DNA of 64,000 nt. It comes from Ischnura elegans (lineage: Eukaryota > Arthropoda > Insecta > Odonata > Coenagrionidae). The stretch lies in assembly GCF_921293095.1 (NCBI RefSeq), contig NW_025791676.1:1-64000 (forward strand). The letters run 5' to 3'. The notes below the pieces were generated by a model, which saw nothing but the letters and a program-made list of their open reading frames with translations, searched no databases and was not told the DNA's origin. The translations under genes were made by a program, and so were the position numbers. Of the stretch, positions 10,950 to 21,273 are shown piece by piece (within the stretch, counting starts at the first letter, position 1; every line of letters begins with the position of its first letter).

Positions 10950-13900
10950 TATTCAAAATTATTCATAAAAACCATAATTACCGAGGGATTTTGACGGGAG
11001 ACGTTTTAAAACGTTCTTAAAATTAAAACATACGTTAGTGTGGAGTTTCATAGCCTTAGAGTTAATAGTATCAATAATATCCTATTTTGTGCCTGACCGT
11101 TTGCTAAACCTCAACTTTCAATATCAACATTATGTCCTATAAACCGTAAAAACCAGCGGATTTCCATGGGGCTACTTTTAAAACGACAGGAAAATGAAGG
11201 CAATTATTCGTGACGAATTTCAGTGCGACGGATTTAATAGCTTTAAAAAATATGTGAAGCCCAGGAGCTGACAAAATGCAATTTCAATTGCCATACACAA
11301 AATTATTTATAAAAATCTTAATTACCGAGGGATTATGTTGGGAGACGTTTATAATCGTAGATAATATTGAAGCATTCATAAGTGTAGAGTTTCATAGCCC
11401 TAGAGTTAGTAATTTCAAAAATATCCCATTTCAAGTGCCTGATATATTGCAAGGGATGAATTTCCAATATACACATTATATCTCATAAACCGTTAGAAGC
11501 ATCGGATTTTGATGGGACAGGTTTTAAAACGATAGGAGAAATAAGGCAATTGTTGGTGACGAGTGTCAGTGCGATTGAATCAATGGTTTAATTAATATGT
11601 TACAATGTGTGAATGACAAAATGACATTAAATGTGTCACACTCAAAATTATTCATAAAAACCATAATTACCGAGGGATTTTGACGGGATGCGTTTTAAAA
11701 CGTTAACAATAATAAAACATACGTTAGTATCGAGTTTCGTAGCGTTAGAATAATTAGTTTAAAAAATATTCAAGTTGAAGTGACTGAAATATTGCAGAGG
11801 CTAAATATTGAATAACAACATTATGTCCTATAAACAGTGAAAACCAGCGGATTTTAGTGGGACAAGTTTTAAAACAATAGGAGAAATAAGGCAATTGTTG
11901 GTGACGAGTGTCAGTGCGATTGAATCAATGGTTTAATGAATATGTTACAATGTGTGAATGACAAAATGACATTAAATGTGTCACACTCAAAATTATTCAT
12001 AAAAACCGTATTTACCGAGGGATTTTGACGGGATGCGTTTTAAAACGTTAACAATAGTAAAACATACGTTACTGTCGAGTTTCGTATCGTTAGAATAATT
12101 AGTTTTAAAAATATTCCAGTAGAAGTGCCTGAAATATTGCAGAGGCTAAATATTGAATTACAACATTATGTCCTATAAACAGTGAAAACCAGCGGATTTT
12201 GGTGGGACAAGTTTTAAAACAATAGGAGAAATAAGGCAATTGTTGGTGACGAGTGTCAGTGCGATTGAGTCAATGGTTTAATTGATATGTTACAATGTGT
12301 GAATGACAAAATGACATTAAATGTGTCAAACTCAAAATTTTTCATAAAAACCATAATTACCGAGGGATTTTGACGGGATGCGTTTTAAAACGTTAACAAT
12401 AATGAAACATACGTTAGTGTCGAGTTTCGTAGCGTTAGAATAATTAGTTTGAAAAATATTCCAGTTGAAGTGACTGAAATATTGCAGAGGCTAAATATTG
12501 AATAACAACATTATGTCCTATAAACAGTGAAAACCAGCGGATTTTGGTGGGACAAGTTTTAAAACAATAGCAGAAATAAGGCAATTGTTGGTGACGAGTG
12601 TCAGTGCGATTGAGTCAATGGTTTAATTGATATGTTACAATGTGTGTATGACAAAATGACATTAAATGTGTCACACTCAAAATTATTCATAAAAACCATA
12701 ATTACCGAGGGATTTTGACGGGATGCGTTTTAAAACGTTAACAATAATAAAACATACGTTAGTGTCGAGTTTCGTAGCGTTAGAATAATTAGTTTGAAAA
12801 ATATTCCAGTTGAAGTGACTGAAATATTGCAGAGGCTAAATATTGAATAACAACATTATGTCCTATAAACAGTGAAAACCAGCGGATTTTGGTGGGACAA
12901 GTTTTAAAACAATGGGAGAAATAAGGCAATTGTTGGTGACGAGTGTCAGTGCGATTGAGTCAATGGTTTAATTGATATGTTACAATGTGTGAATGACAAA
13001 ATGACATTAAATGTGTCACACTCAAAATTATTCATAAAAACCATAATTACCGAGGGATTTTGACGGGATGCGTTTTAAAACGTTAACAATAATAAAACAT
13101 ACGTTAGTGTCGAGTTTCGTAGCGTTAGAATAATTAGTTTGAAAAATATTCCAGTTGAAGTGACTGAAATATTGCAGAGGCTAAATATTCAATAACAACG
13201 TTATGTCCTATAAACAGTGAAAACCAGCGGATTTTGGTGGGACAAGTTTTAAAACAATGGGAGAAATAAGGCAATTGTTGGTGACGAGTGTCAGTGCGAT
13301 TGAGTCAATGGTTTAATTGATATGTTACAATGTGTGAATGACAAAATGACATTAAATGTGTCACACTCAAAATTATTCATAAAAACCATAATTACCGAGG
13401 GATTTTGACGGGATGCGTTTTAAAACGTTAACAATAATAAAACATACGTTAGTGTCGAGTTTCGTAGCGTCAGAATAATTAGTTTGAAAAATATTCCAGT
13501 TGAAGTGACTGAAATATTGCAGAGGCTAAATATTCAATAACAACGTTATGTCCTATAAACAGTGAAAACGAGCGGATTTTGGTGGGACAAGTTTTAAAAC
13601 AATAGGAGAAATAAGGCAATTGTTGGTGACGAGTGTCAGTGCGATTGAATTAATGGTGTAATTAATATGTTACAATGTGTGTATGACAAAATGACATTAA
13701 ATGTGTCACACTCAAAATTATTCATAAAAACCATAATTACCGAGGGATTTTGACGGGATGCGTTCTAAAACGTTAACAATAGTAAAACATACATTAGTGT
13801 CGAGTTTCGTATCGTTAGAATAATTAGTTTAAAAAATATTCCAGTTGAAGTGACTGAAATATTGCAGAGGCTATATATTGAGTAACAACATTATGTCCTA

Positions 13901-16900
13901 TAAACAGTGAAAACCAGCGGATTTTGGTGGGACAAGTTTTAAAACGATAGGAGAAATAAGGCAATTGTTGGTGACGAGTGTCAGTGCGATTGAATCAATG
14001 GTTTAATTAATATGTTACAATGTGTGAATGACAAAATGACATTAAATGTGTCACACTCAAAATTATTCATAAAAACCATAATTACCGAGGGATTTTGACG
14101 GGATGCGTTTTAAAACGTTAACAATAATAAAACATACGTTAGTATCGAGTTTCGTAGCGTTAGAATAATTAGTTTAAAAAATATTCAAGTTGAAGTGACT
14201 GAAATATTGCAGAGGCTAAATATTGAATAACAACATTATGTCCTATAAACAGTGAAAACCAGCGGATTTTAGTGGGACAAGTTTTAAAACAATAGGAGAA
14301 ATAAGGCAATTGTTGGTGACGAGTGTCAGTGCGATTGAATCAATGGTTTAATGAATATGTTACAATGTGTGAATGACAAAATGACATTAAATGTGTCACA
14401 CTCAAAATTATTCATAAAAACCGTATTTACCGAGGGATTTTGACGGGATGCGTTTTAAAACGTTAACAATAGTAAAACATACGTTACTGTCGAGTTTCGT
14501 ATCGTTAGAATAATTAGTTTTAAAAATATTCCAGTAGAAGTGCCTGAAATATTGCAGAGGCTAAATATTGAATTACAACATTATGTCCTATAAACAGTGA
14601 AAACCAGCGGATTTTGGTGGGACAAGTTTTAGAACAATAGGAGAAATAAGGCAATTGTTGGTGAAGAGTGTCAGTGCGATTGAATTAATGGTTTAATTAA
14701 TATGTTACACTCCCTGGCTGTCGACATGAAATTCCTAGGGTCAAACTCAATATTATTTATAAAAACCATAATTACCGAGGGATTTTGACGGGATACCTTT
14801 TAAAACGTTAACAACAGTAAAACATACATTAGTGTCGAGTTTCGTATCGTTAGAATAATTAGTTTAAAAAATATTCCAGTTGAAGTGACTGAAATATTGC
14901 AGAGGCTAAATATTGAATAACAACATTATGTCCTATAAACAGTGAAAACCAGCGGATTTTGGTGGAACAAGTTTTAAAACAATAGGAGAAATAAGGCAAT
15001 TGTCGGTGACGAGTGTCAGTGCGATTGAGTCAATGGTTTAATTAATATGTTACAATGTGTGTATGACAAAATGACATTAAATGTGTCATACTCAAAATTA
15101 TTCATAAAAACCATAATTACCGAGGGATTTTGACGGGATGCGTTTTAAAACGTTAACAATAGTAAAACATACGTTAGTGTCGAGTTTCGTATCGTTAGAA
15201 TAATTAGTTTAAAAAATATTCCAGTTGAAGTGACTGAAATATTGCAGAGGCTAAATATTGAATAACAACATTATGTCCTATAAACAGTGAAAACCAGCGG
15301 ATTTTGGTGGGACAAGTTTTAGAACAATAGGAGAAATAAGGCAATTGTTGGTGAAGAGTGTCAGTGCGATTGAATTAATGGTTTAATTAATATGTTACAC
15401 TCCCTGGCTGTCGACATGAAATTCCTAGGGTCAAACTCAATATTATTTATAAAAACCATAATTACCGAGGGATTTTGACGGGATGCGTTTTAAAACGTTA
15501 ACAATAGTAAAACATACATTAGTGTCGAGTTTCGTATCGTTAGAATAATTAGTTTAAAAAATATTCCAGTTGAAGTGACTGAAATATTGCAGAGGCTAAA
15601 TATTCAATAACAACATTATGTCCTATAAACAGTGAAAACCAGCGGATTCTGGTGGGACAAGTTTTAGAACAATAGGAGAAATAAGGCAATTGTTGGTGAA
15701 GAGTGTCAGTGCGATTGAGTCAATGGTTTAATTAATATGTTACAATGTGTGTATGACAAAATGACATTAAATGTGTCACACTCAAAATTATTCATAAAAA
15801 CCATAATTACCGAGGGATTTTGACGGGATGCGTTCTAAAACGTTAACAATAGTAAAACATACATTAGTGTCGAGTTTCGTATCGTTAGAATAATTAGTTT
15901 AAAAAATATTCCAGTTGAAGTGACTGAAATATTGCAGAGGCTATATATTGAGTAACAACATTATGTCCTATAAACAGTGAAAACCAGCGGATTTTGGTGG
16001 GACAAGTTTTAAAACAATAGGAGAAATAAGGCAATTGTCGGTGACGAGTGTCAGAGCGATTGAATTAATGGTTGAATTAATATTTTTCAATCTCAGGCTG
16101 ACAACATGAAATTCCTAGAATCAAACTCAATATCATTTATAAAAACCATAGTTACCGAGGGATTTTGATGGGAGACGTTTTAAAACGTTCTTAAAGTGAA
16201 AACAAACATTATTGAGTAGTATCATAGTCTCTGAATGAATACTTTCAAAATACGCCATTTTTTGGGTTGTAAGTAAGCGAAGACAAGAAAATTAAGACAA
16301 ATATTCGTGACAAGTGTCAGTGCAACGGAGTAAATAGTTTTAAAAATGTGTTACAGTTGCTAATGAGTTAATCAAATTTCCATTTTCATACTCAAAATTA
16401 TTTCTAAAAACCATAAATACCGTGGGATTTGGACGGGAGACGTTTCAAAACTTAGGTGTATTCAAAAAGAACATTATTGCGGAGTTCCGTAGCCACAGAA
16501 TGAATACTTTGAAAAATATCCCATATTATGTGTCTGACAGCAAATGCTGATTTTTCAATATCAACGTTATGTCATATGAACAGTAAAAACCAGTGAATTT
16601 TGATGGGACCGGTTTTAAAACGACAAGGAAATTAAGGCAATTATTCGTGACTAGTGTCAGTGCGACTGATTCCATGGTTTAAGAAATATATTGTAATCCG
16701 TTGCTGACAAAAACAAATTTCCAATGCCATACTCCAAATTATTCATAAAAAGCAATAATTACCGAGGGATTTGGACGGGAGACGTTTTAGAACGTGAATA
16801 TAAATTGAAACAAACATTATCGTGGACCTTCAGTGCGACGGAATTGAAAATTTCAACAATGTTCCATGCTCTGTGCCCGTCACATTGCAAAGTGTCCGTT

Positions 16901-16990
16901 TAAACTCAACAGGTGAGCGTGGAAACCACACTTCCGGTCGGATTTTCACGAGGCACGTTTTAAAACGTGCAGAAAAATGACACAATAAAT
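10950..16990. repeat. 345-bp satellite array, about 18 monomers
   Basis: The start phrase CTCAAAATTATTCATAAAAA recurs at 11641, 11986, 12331, 12676, 13021, 13366, 13711, 14056 and 14401, and on to 16126, exactly 345 bp apart. Diverged end monomers lie near 10952 and 11297, and near 16391 and 16732. Each monomer carries ATTACCGAGGGATTTTGACG and the palindrome CGTTTTAAAACG, with a second AGTTTTAAAAC about 170 bp on. Central monomers are far more alike than the edge ones, as expected for unequal crossing-over. The monomers at 11641 and 11986 match those at 14056 and 14401 in private variants, giving a 2415-bp (7-mer) higher-order repeat. A private TCCCTGGCTGTCGACATG block recurs 690 bp apart. 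There is no coding potential. Confidence 0.95.
16953..16970. other. 18-bp perfect palindrome at the satellite edge
   Basis: GCACGTTTTAAAACGTGC is self-complementary over 18 bp. It is an extended version of the 12-bp palindrome in each satellite monomer, preserved in the most diverged terminal monomer. Second-unit copy at 60214-60231. Confidence 0.8.
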
Positions 16991-17860
16991 TATTTGGAGA
17001 CAAAGTTCGACAGAATAATAGCTACGTTAATGCCACATACGTGGCTACTGCGACAGCGCACGATGTATTCGTCGTAGGCGTGTGACATTTCGTCATAACA
17101 TGCAGATTGTCACTTCATGCATTGCAATAGGGATATGTGAAGTTCGAAAGGAATAACTCCGAAGTCGTACTCGCTCTTTTCCTTCGTAATTCCGCATTCA
17201 GACAGTGAAATGCATCGGAAATATTGACAAACGAAGTAACTCAAAGGAAAATTGATTTGCCAAAAGAGGTAATTGTAAGAATGCCGAAACAACAAATACC
17301 ACGTTTCAGGAAATAGCAAAGTTAGGTTTCAAACTTGGACATTACCGTAGAGAGTGGAATTAATCCACAGAACAATGTACGAAAAACGAACAAAGGGAAA
17401 GTTATCGATCGGCGATGTGAAGAGTACATCTTTTCCCTTGCACGTCCGTATTCACGAATACACGTTTCCTGCGGGAAAGACACATCATTTCCAATCCCGA
17501 AGTGGCTGTGGTAATTTAAGTAATACGTGTAACGCGCCACGTCGTCACAATGTTGTAGGGAACGGTAATTCATTTTCACAAAAGTCATTCAAAATCAGCC
17601 TTCTCACACACAGAAAATCGCAGTCATCAATTTCCAGAATCGCACGCAAGACCAGAAATATCCTGCGACTCGAGTATGGAAAAGCCAGTCTCACTCGACA
17701 ATCCCTCCCGTCGAGGCGTAATTTTTTTTTCACCAACCTTTCGCAATCCCTGCCCAGGAATCAAATTCACCACATTCCCCCCAGAATAGGCACAGAAAGC
17801 GCACGGAGTGAAACGAACGGGGCGAACCGAAAACCGTAGGAGCGTCAAACGGAGTCATTC
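16991..17860. other. Spacer between the satellite and the H1 flank
   Basis: Ordinary AT-rich spacer. Open frames here (for example 17354-17839) show no recognisable domain and overlap other frames on the opposite strand. I see no gene. Confidence 0.6.
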
Positions 17861-18690
17861 CATTTCCTTGGAATATCACGATTCGCGGCGCAATCGGAGT
17901 ACTCTCGCGACATTCAGCCCCCGCCGGAAAGGGGAAACGATAATCGAGTGCCGCCGTTTGCGGAATAACGGCACGAGAACAAAAATTATGGACATTCGTC
18001 CGCTTCTCCCGGGGATCGCGGGTTCGCGGCAGCGCGAACGATCGCAGTCGCACGCGGAAAGAGTGATTTCGGCGTCGCGAAAAGGCGAGATCGAGGGAAA
18101 CAGTCGCGTTTCGGCGACGCCGAAGTGGCGTCTCGATCGTCGATCGAAATCGCCGCAAACTCGGATCGAAAAGTGCAACAGACGAATGCACAACCGCGGA
18201 TCGAGTCGTCGCGACACGACGCCGATCCGTCCGACAGGCACATCTTCCGACCATCGTTCTCCGTCCGCGGGGCGCCGTCCAGACCGGCGCCGGCGTGCCG
18301 GCACACGCAGGAAGGTTCAGAGAAACGGCGAGGCAGGTCGCCGATCGACCACGCGAACCCGCGACGCCACGGCGACACTTTAATTATCGGGTCGGAAGGC
18401 GCGCCGGTGACATGCCGTATTTCGCTCGGGCGCCGCGGCGCCCGCGACGTTCCGGTCGCCGACGGCGGGCCGCCCGCGCGCGGCCGGGACTGTCGCCTCG
18501 CGCGTCGAGATCGGACGCCGACGTCGGAGCCGCCGGCGCCGTCCGAAACGATAAAGTGCGAGACGAAGTCGAGTACAAAGATTCGAAGGAGAACGCCGAC
18601 GACAAGTTCGACAGCGGCGAACGCGCTCCGAAATGGTACGATATCTCGAAGGTGGGAAACGCGAAAATTTCATCGCTTCATACCTCTCGT
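17860..18690. promoter_or_regulatory. CpG-rich 5' flank of H1
   Basis: About 800 bp rich in CG dinucleotides (many CGA/TCG/GCG steps) directly precedes H1 and contrasts with the AT-rich spacer upstream. Long overlapping open frames on both strands here reflect GC richness and do not mark genes. No canonical TATA box is visible near the expected H1 start, consistent with TATA-less H1 promoters known in flies. The flank includes an 18-bp palindrome at 18427-18444 and a 21-nt sequence at 18624-18644 that recurs in LINE C. Confidence 0.6.
18624..18644 (+). promoter_or_regulatory. 21-nt motif in the H1 leader shared with LINEs
   Basis: The core CTCCGAAATGGTACGATA lies 55-75 nt upstream of the H1 start codon. 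The exact 21-nt reverse complement occurs at 31954-31974 in the 5' region of LINE C, with a second partial copy at 32006-32024. The 18-nt core also lies within ORF1 of LINEs A and B. Its role is unknown. Confidence 0.6.
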
Positions 18691-18698
18691 CCGAGACC

Positions 18699-19421
18699 AT
18701 GGCAGACGCTACCGCAGCAGCCGCAGCAGCGCCCCCGGCGGCCCAGCCGTCCGGCACCGCAGCCGTCAAGCCCCTGCCCGCCGCCTCCGCAGCATCCAAG
18801 AAGGCCAGCAAGGGCGCCGCCTCCAAGAAGGCCCGCGCAAAGCCCTCCCATCCACCGACCTCCGAGATGGTCAACAACGCCGTCAAGAGCCTCAAGGAAC
18901 GCGGCGGCTCCTCCCTCCAGGCCATCAAGAAGTACATCGCCGCCTCCTACAAGGTCGACGCCGAGAAGCTCTCCCCCTTCATCAAGAAGTACCTCAAGTC
19001 CGCCGTCACCTCCGGCACACTCGTACAGACCAAGGGCAAGGGAGCGTCGGGGTCCTTCAAGCTGAGCTCCACCACGCTGAAGGACAAGGCTGCACCCGCT
19101 GCAGCCAAGGCGAAGAAGACCGCAGCCAAGAAGACCGCCGCGGCCAAGAAGCCCAAGCCCGCGAAGAAGGAGAAGGCTGCCACCAAGCGGTCCGCGCCCA
19201 AGGAGCGCTCCAAGTCCGCGCCTCCTGCGAAGAAGGCAAAGAAAGCAGACAAGCCCAAGAAGAAGCCCGCAGCAGCCAAGCCAGCGGCGAAGGCAGCAAA
19301 GTCCCCATCGAAGGCGAAGAAGGCGCCCACCAAGCCCAAGGCGCCCAAGCCCAAGAAGACGCCCACCAAGCCCAAGCCCGCGGCAGCAAAGAAGGCCGCC
19401 GCCGCCCCCAAGAAGAAGTGA
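18699..19421 (+). CDS. H1: Histone H1 (linker histone)
   Basis: A 240-aa linker histone that binds nucleosomal entry/exit DNA and compacts chromatin in the nucleus. The start chosen is the ATG giving [13 protein letters not shown], which matches insect H1 N-termini; an in-frame upstream ATG at 18633 would add residues with no H1 character and lies in the leader. An Ala/Pro/Lys-rich tail (1-48) is followed by the winged-helix globular domain (about 49-123), with [20 protein letters not shown] and [17 protein letters not shown] visible. The C-terminal tail (124-240) is rich in Lys, Ala and Pro and contains [10 protein letters not shown]. There is no intron, and a histone stem-loop follows 53 nt after the stop. 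It is transcribed towards H3, which lies convergently downstream. An identical protein is encoded in the second unit. Confidence 0.97.
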   Translation: MADATAAAAAAPPAAQPSGTAAVKPLPAASAASKKASKGAASKKARAKPSHPPTSEMVNNAVKSLKERGGSSLQAIKKYIAASYKVDAEKLSPFIKKYLKSAVTSGTLVQTKGKGASGSFKLSSTTLKDKAAPAAAKAKKTAAKKTAAAKKPKPAKKEKAATKRSAPKERSKSAPPAKKAKKADKPKKKPAAAKPAAKAAKSPSKAKKAPTKPKAPKPKKTPTKPKPAAAKKAAAAPKKK

Positions 19422-19474
19422 GCGACCAAACCTCGCAGGTTCACCGAACTTCGATGTACGCGAAGTTCAATTTA

Positions 19475-19490
19475 GGCCCTCTTAAGGGCC
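19475..19490 (+). terminator. H1 mRNA 3' stem-loop
   Basis: GGCCCTCTTAAGGGCC is a 6-bp stem with a 4-nt loop, the SLBP-bound 3' processing signal of replication-dependent histone mRNAs. The loop-closing TCTTAA is a mild variant of the usual CTTTTCAG type. Confidence 0.92.
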
Positions 19491-19495
19491 ATCAA

Positions 19496-19524
19496 GTCAT
19501 ATAGATGACTATTTTCCATGCTTA
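19496..19524 (+). promoter_or_regulatory. H1 downstream element with second hairpin
   Basis: A short hairpin GTCATATAGATGAC (19496-19509) is followed by TTTTCCATGCTTA (19512-19524), which starts 22 nt after the stem-loop. The CCAT(T)GCTTA core recurs at the same distance in H3, H4 and H2B. It is likely the histone downstream element that pairs with U7 snRNA; the pairing is inferred. Confidence 0.6.
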
Positions 19525-20245
19525 AAACAAAATCCTAAACTCCTCCTTCACCTTACCCAATAAAGTTTCAAACCTTACCCATTGAAGGAAATGAGTAGAT
19601 GGACAATATTCCTTCTACAAATCCGCTAATTTTACGTCAAATTAATGCACCTTCCATTGAAGGTTGTCAGATAATTTTTTGGCAGTAAAAATTTACCTAT
19701 GAAACTAAGTTTCGAAAGAGACGTCTGCTGCAGCAGAAAGCGTGATTGCTCAAAAGAATGAAGTATTTGCGTATCACATATTTGCAACCAAGACGGTCGA
19801 TTGTTGAAAACAATGAAATCTTGGCGAATGTCATTGTTGCATTAGTATTTTCCGTGACAATACTGCTGGCTGAAAACAATCGTCGCGCATGGCAACATCT
19901 CCTAACGACGTTTTTTGAGTTCGAGAGATGCCTACATTGTCGTAACTCGATAAAGGATTGAGTGTACTCCTGACTTTGTTATTCTGATAGAACTTCGTAA
20001 TTTCCGTTACTTATGAAATTTAAATTGCCATTCTGTAAAGATAGCATTTTCCGTCAGGAAACTACCAGGATGCCAAGCACTCCATCTGCAAAAAAACATC
20101 TTTTCATAAGTTTTATTCATACCTTCCAGTATTCATTTCAACTATTTTTCATTAGTTAATTATAATTATCATTAATTACAACTTTATTATTTTTTCATTC
20201 TCTTTCAGATTTTCTTTATGAAATATTATTTCATTCTCGTCGATG
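19525..20245. other. H1-H3 convergent intergenic region
   Basis: AT-rich sequence between the H1 and H3 downstream elements. Apart from the processing signals at its edges I see no gene. Confidence 0.65.
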
Positions 20246-20276
20246 TAAGCAATGGGAAACAATCGTCTGTATGACG
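20246..20276 (-). promoter_or_regulatory. H3 downstream element with second hairpin
   Basis: On the minus strand a hairpin CGTCATACAGACG (20276-20264) is followed by TTTCCCATTGCTTA (20259-20246), starting 21 nt past the H3 stem-loop. It is the same arrangement as in H1 and H2B and the likely U7 snRNA target. Confidence 0.6.
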
Positions 20277-20279
20277 TCT

Positions 20280-20295
20280 AGTCCTGAAAAGGACT
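20280..20295 (-). terminator. H3 mRNA 3' stem-loop
   Basis: The minus strand reads AGTCCTTTTCAGGACT, a canonical histone stem-loop 40 nt beyond the H3 stop codon. The TTTTCAG portion matches the SLBP consensus. Confidence 0.95.
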
Positions 20296-20335
20296 TTTGT
20301 TTTTGTGCCGACAAGAAGTCGACAGCGACGACGAT

Positions 20336-20839
<504 letters not shown>

Positions 20840-21273
20840 CTACCAATGTTGTCAAAAATAATTAAAATAAAAATGACGGAGGTTTGCGTGACTTGTGTAG
20901 TGTAATGTTTGTGAGAAGAGGAAACTTATAATCTAAAGTAACTGTTGATAGAACTGGAGAACTAAAACTAAAAATAATTAAAAACAAAGTTGATGAGAAA
21001 AGAAAGAAAAAAAAATGAACATAGCTTTCGCAACAATATTTTTGTATTTTCGGTACCTAAATGGTATATTTTTTTATTATTTTTTTGGTTTTAGATTAGA
21101 GTCCTTTTCATTTTTGAATATTTTATATATTTTTTTTTTGAGGATTTTTCGAAGTATTTTTTAGATTTTCTATTAAGTTTTTTAACGTATCTTATAATTT
21201 TTTTTTTATAACGATTTTATGTGAATTTTATTAAAAAAGAACGCAACGTAAGGAGAAAAGACATACGAAAGAC

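Noticed and set aside
10950-16990. Regularly spaced repeats considered as a CRISPR array
   Set aside because: The whole 345-bp unit repeats with no unique spacers, in a eukaryotic histone locus; it is a satellite.
18125-19504. A 459-codon open frame overlapping H1 on the same strand
   Set aside because: It is a different frame across the CpG-rich flank and the Lys/Ala-rich H1 tail. It has no domain, and the H1 frame accounts for the coding signal.
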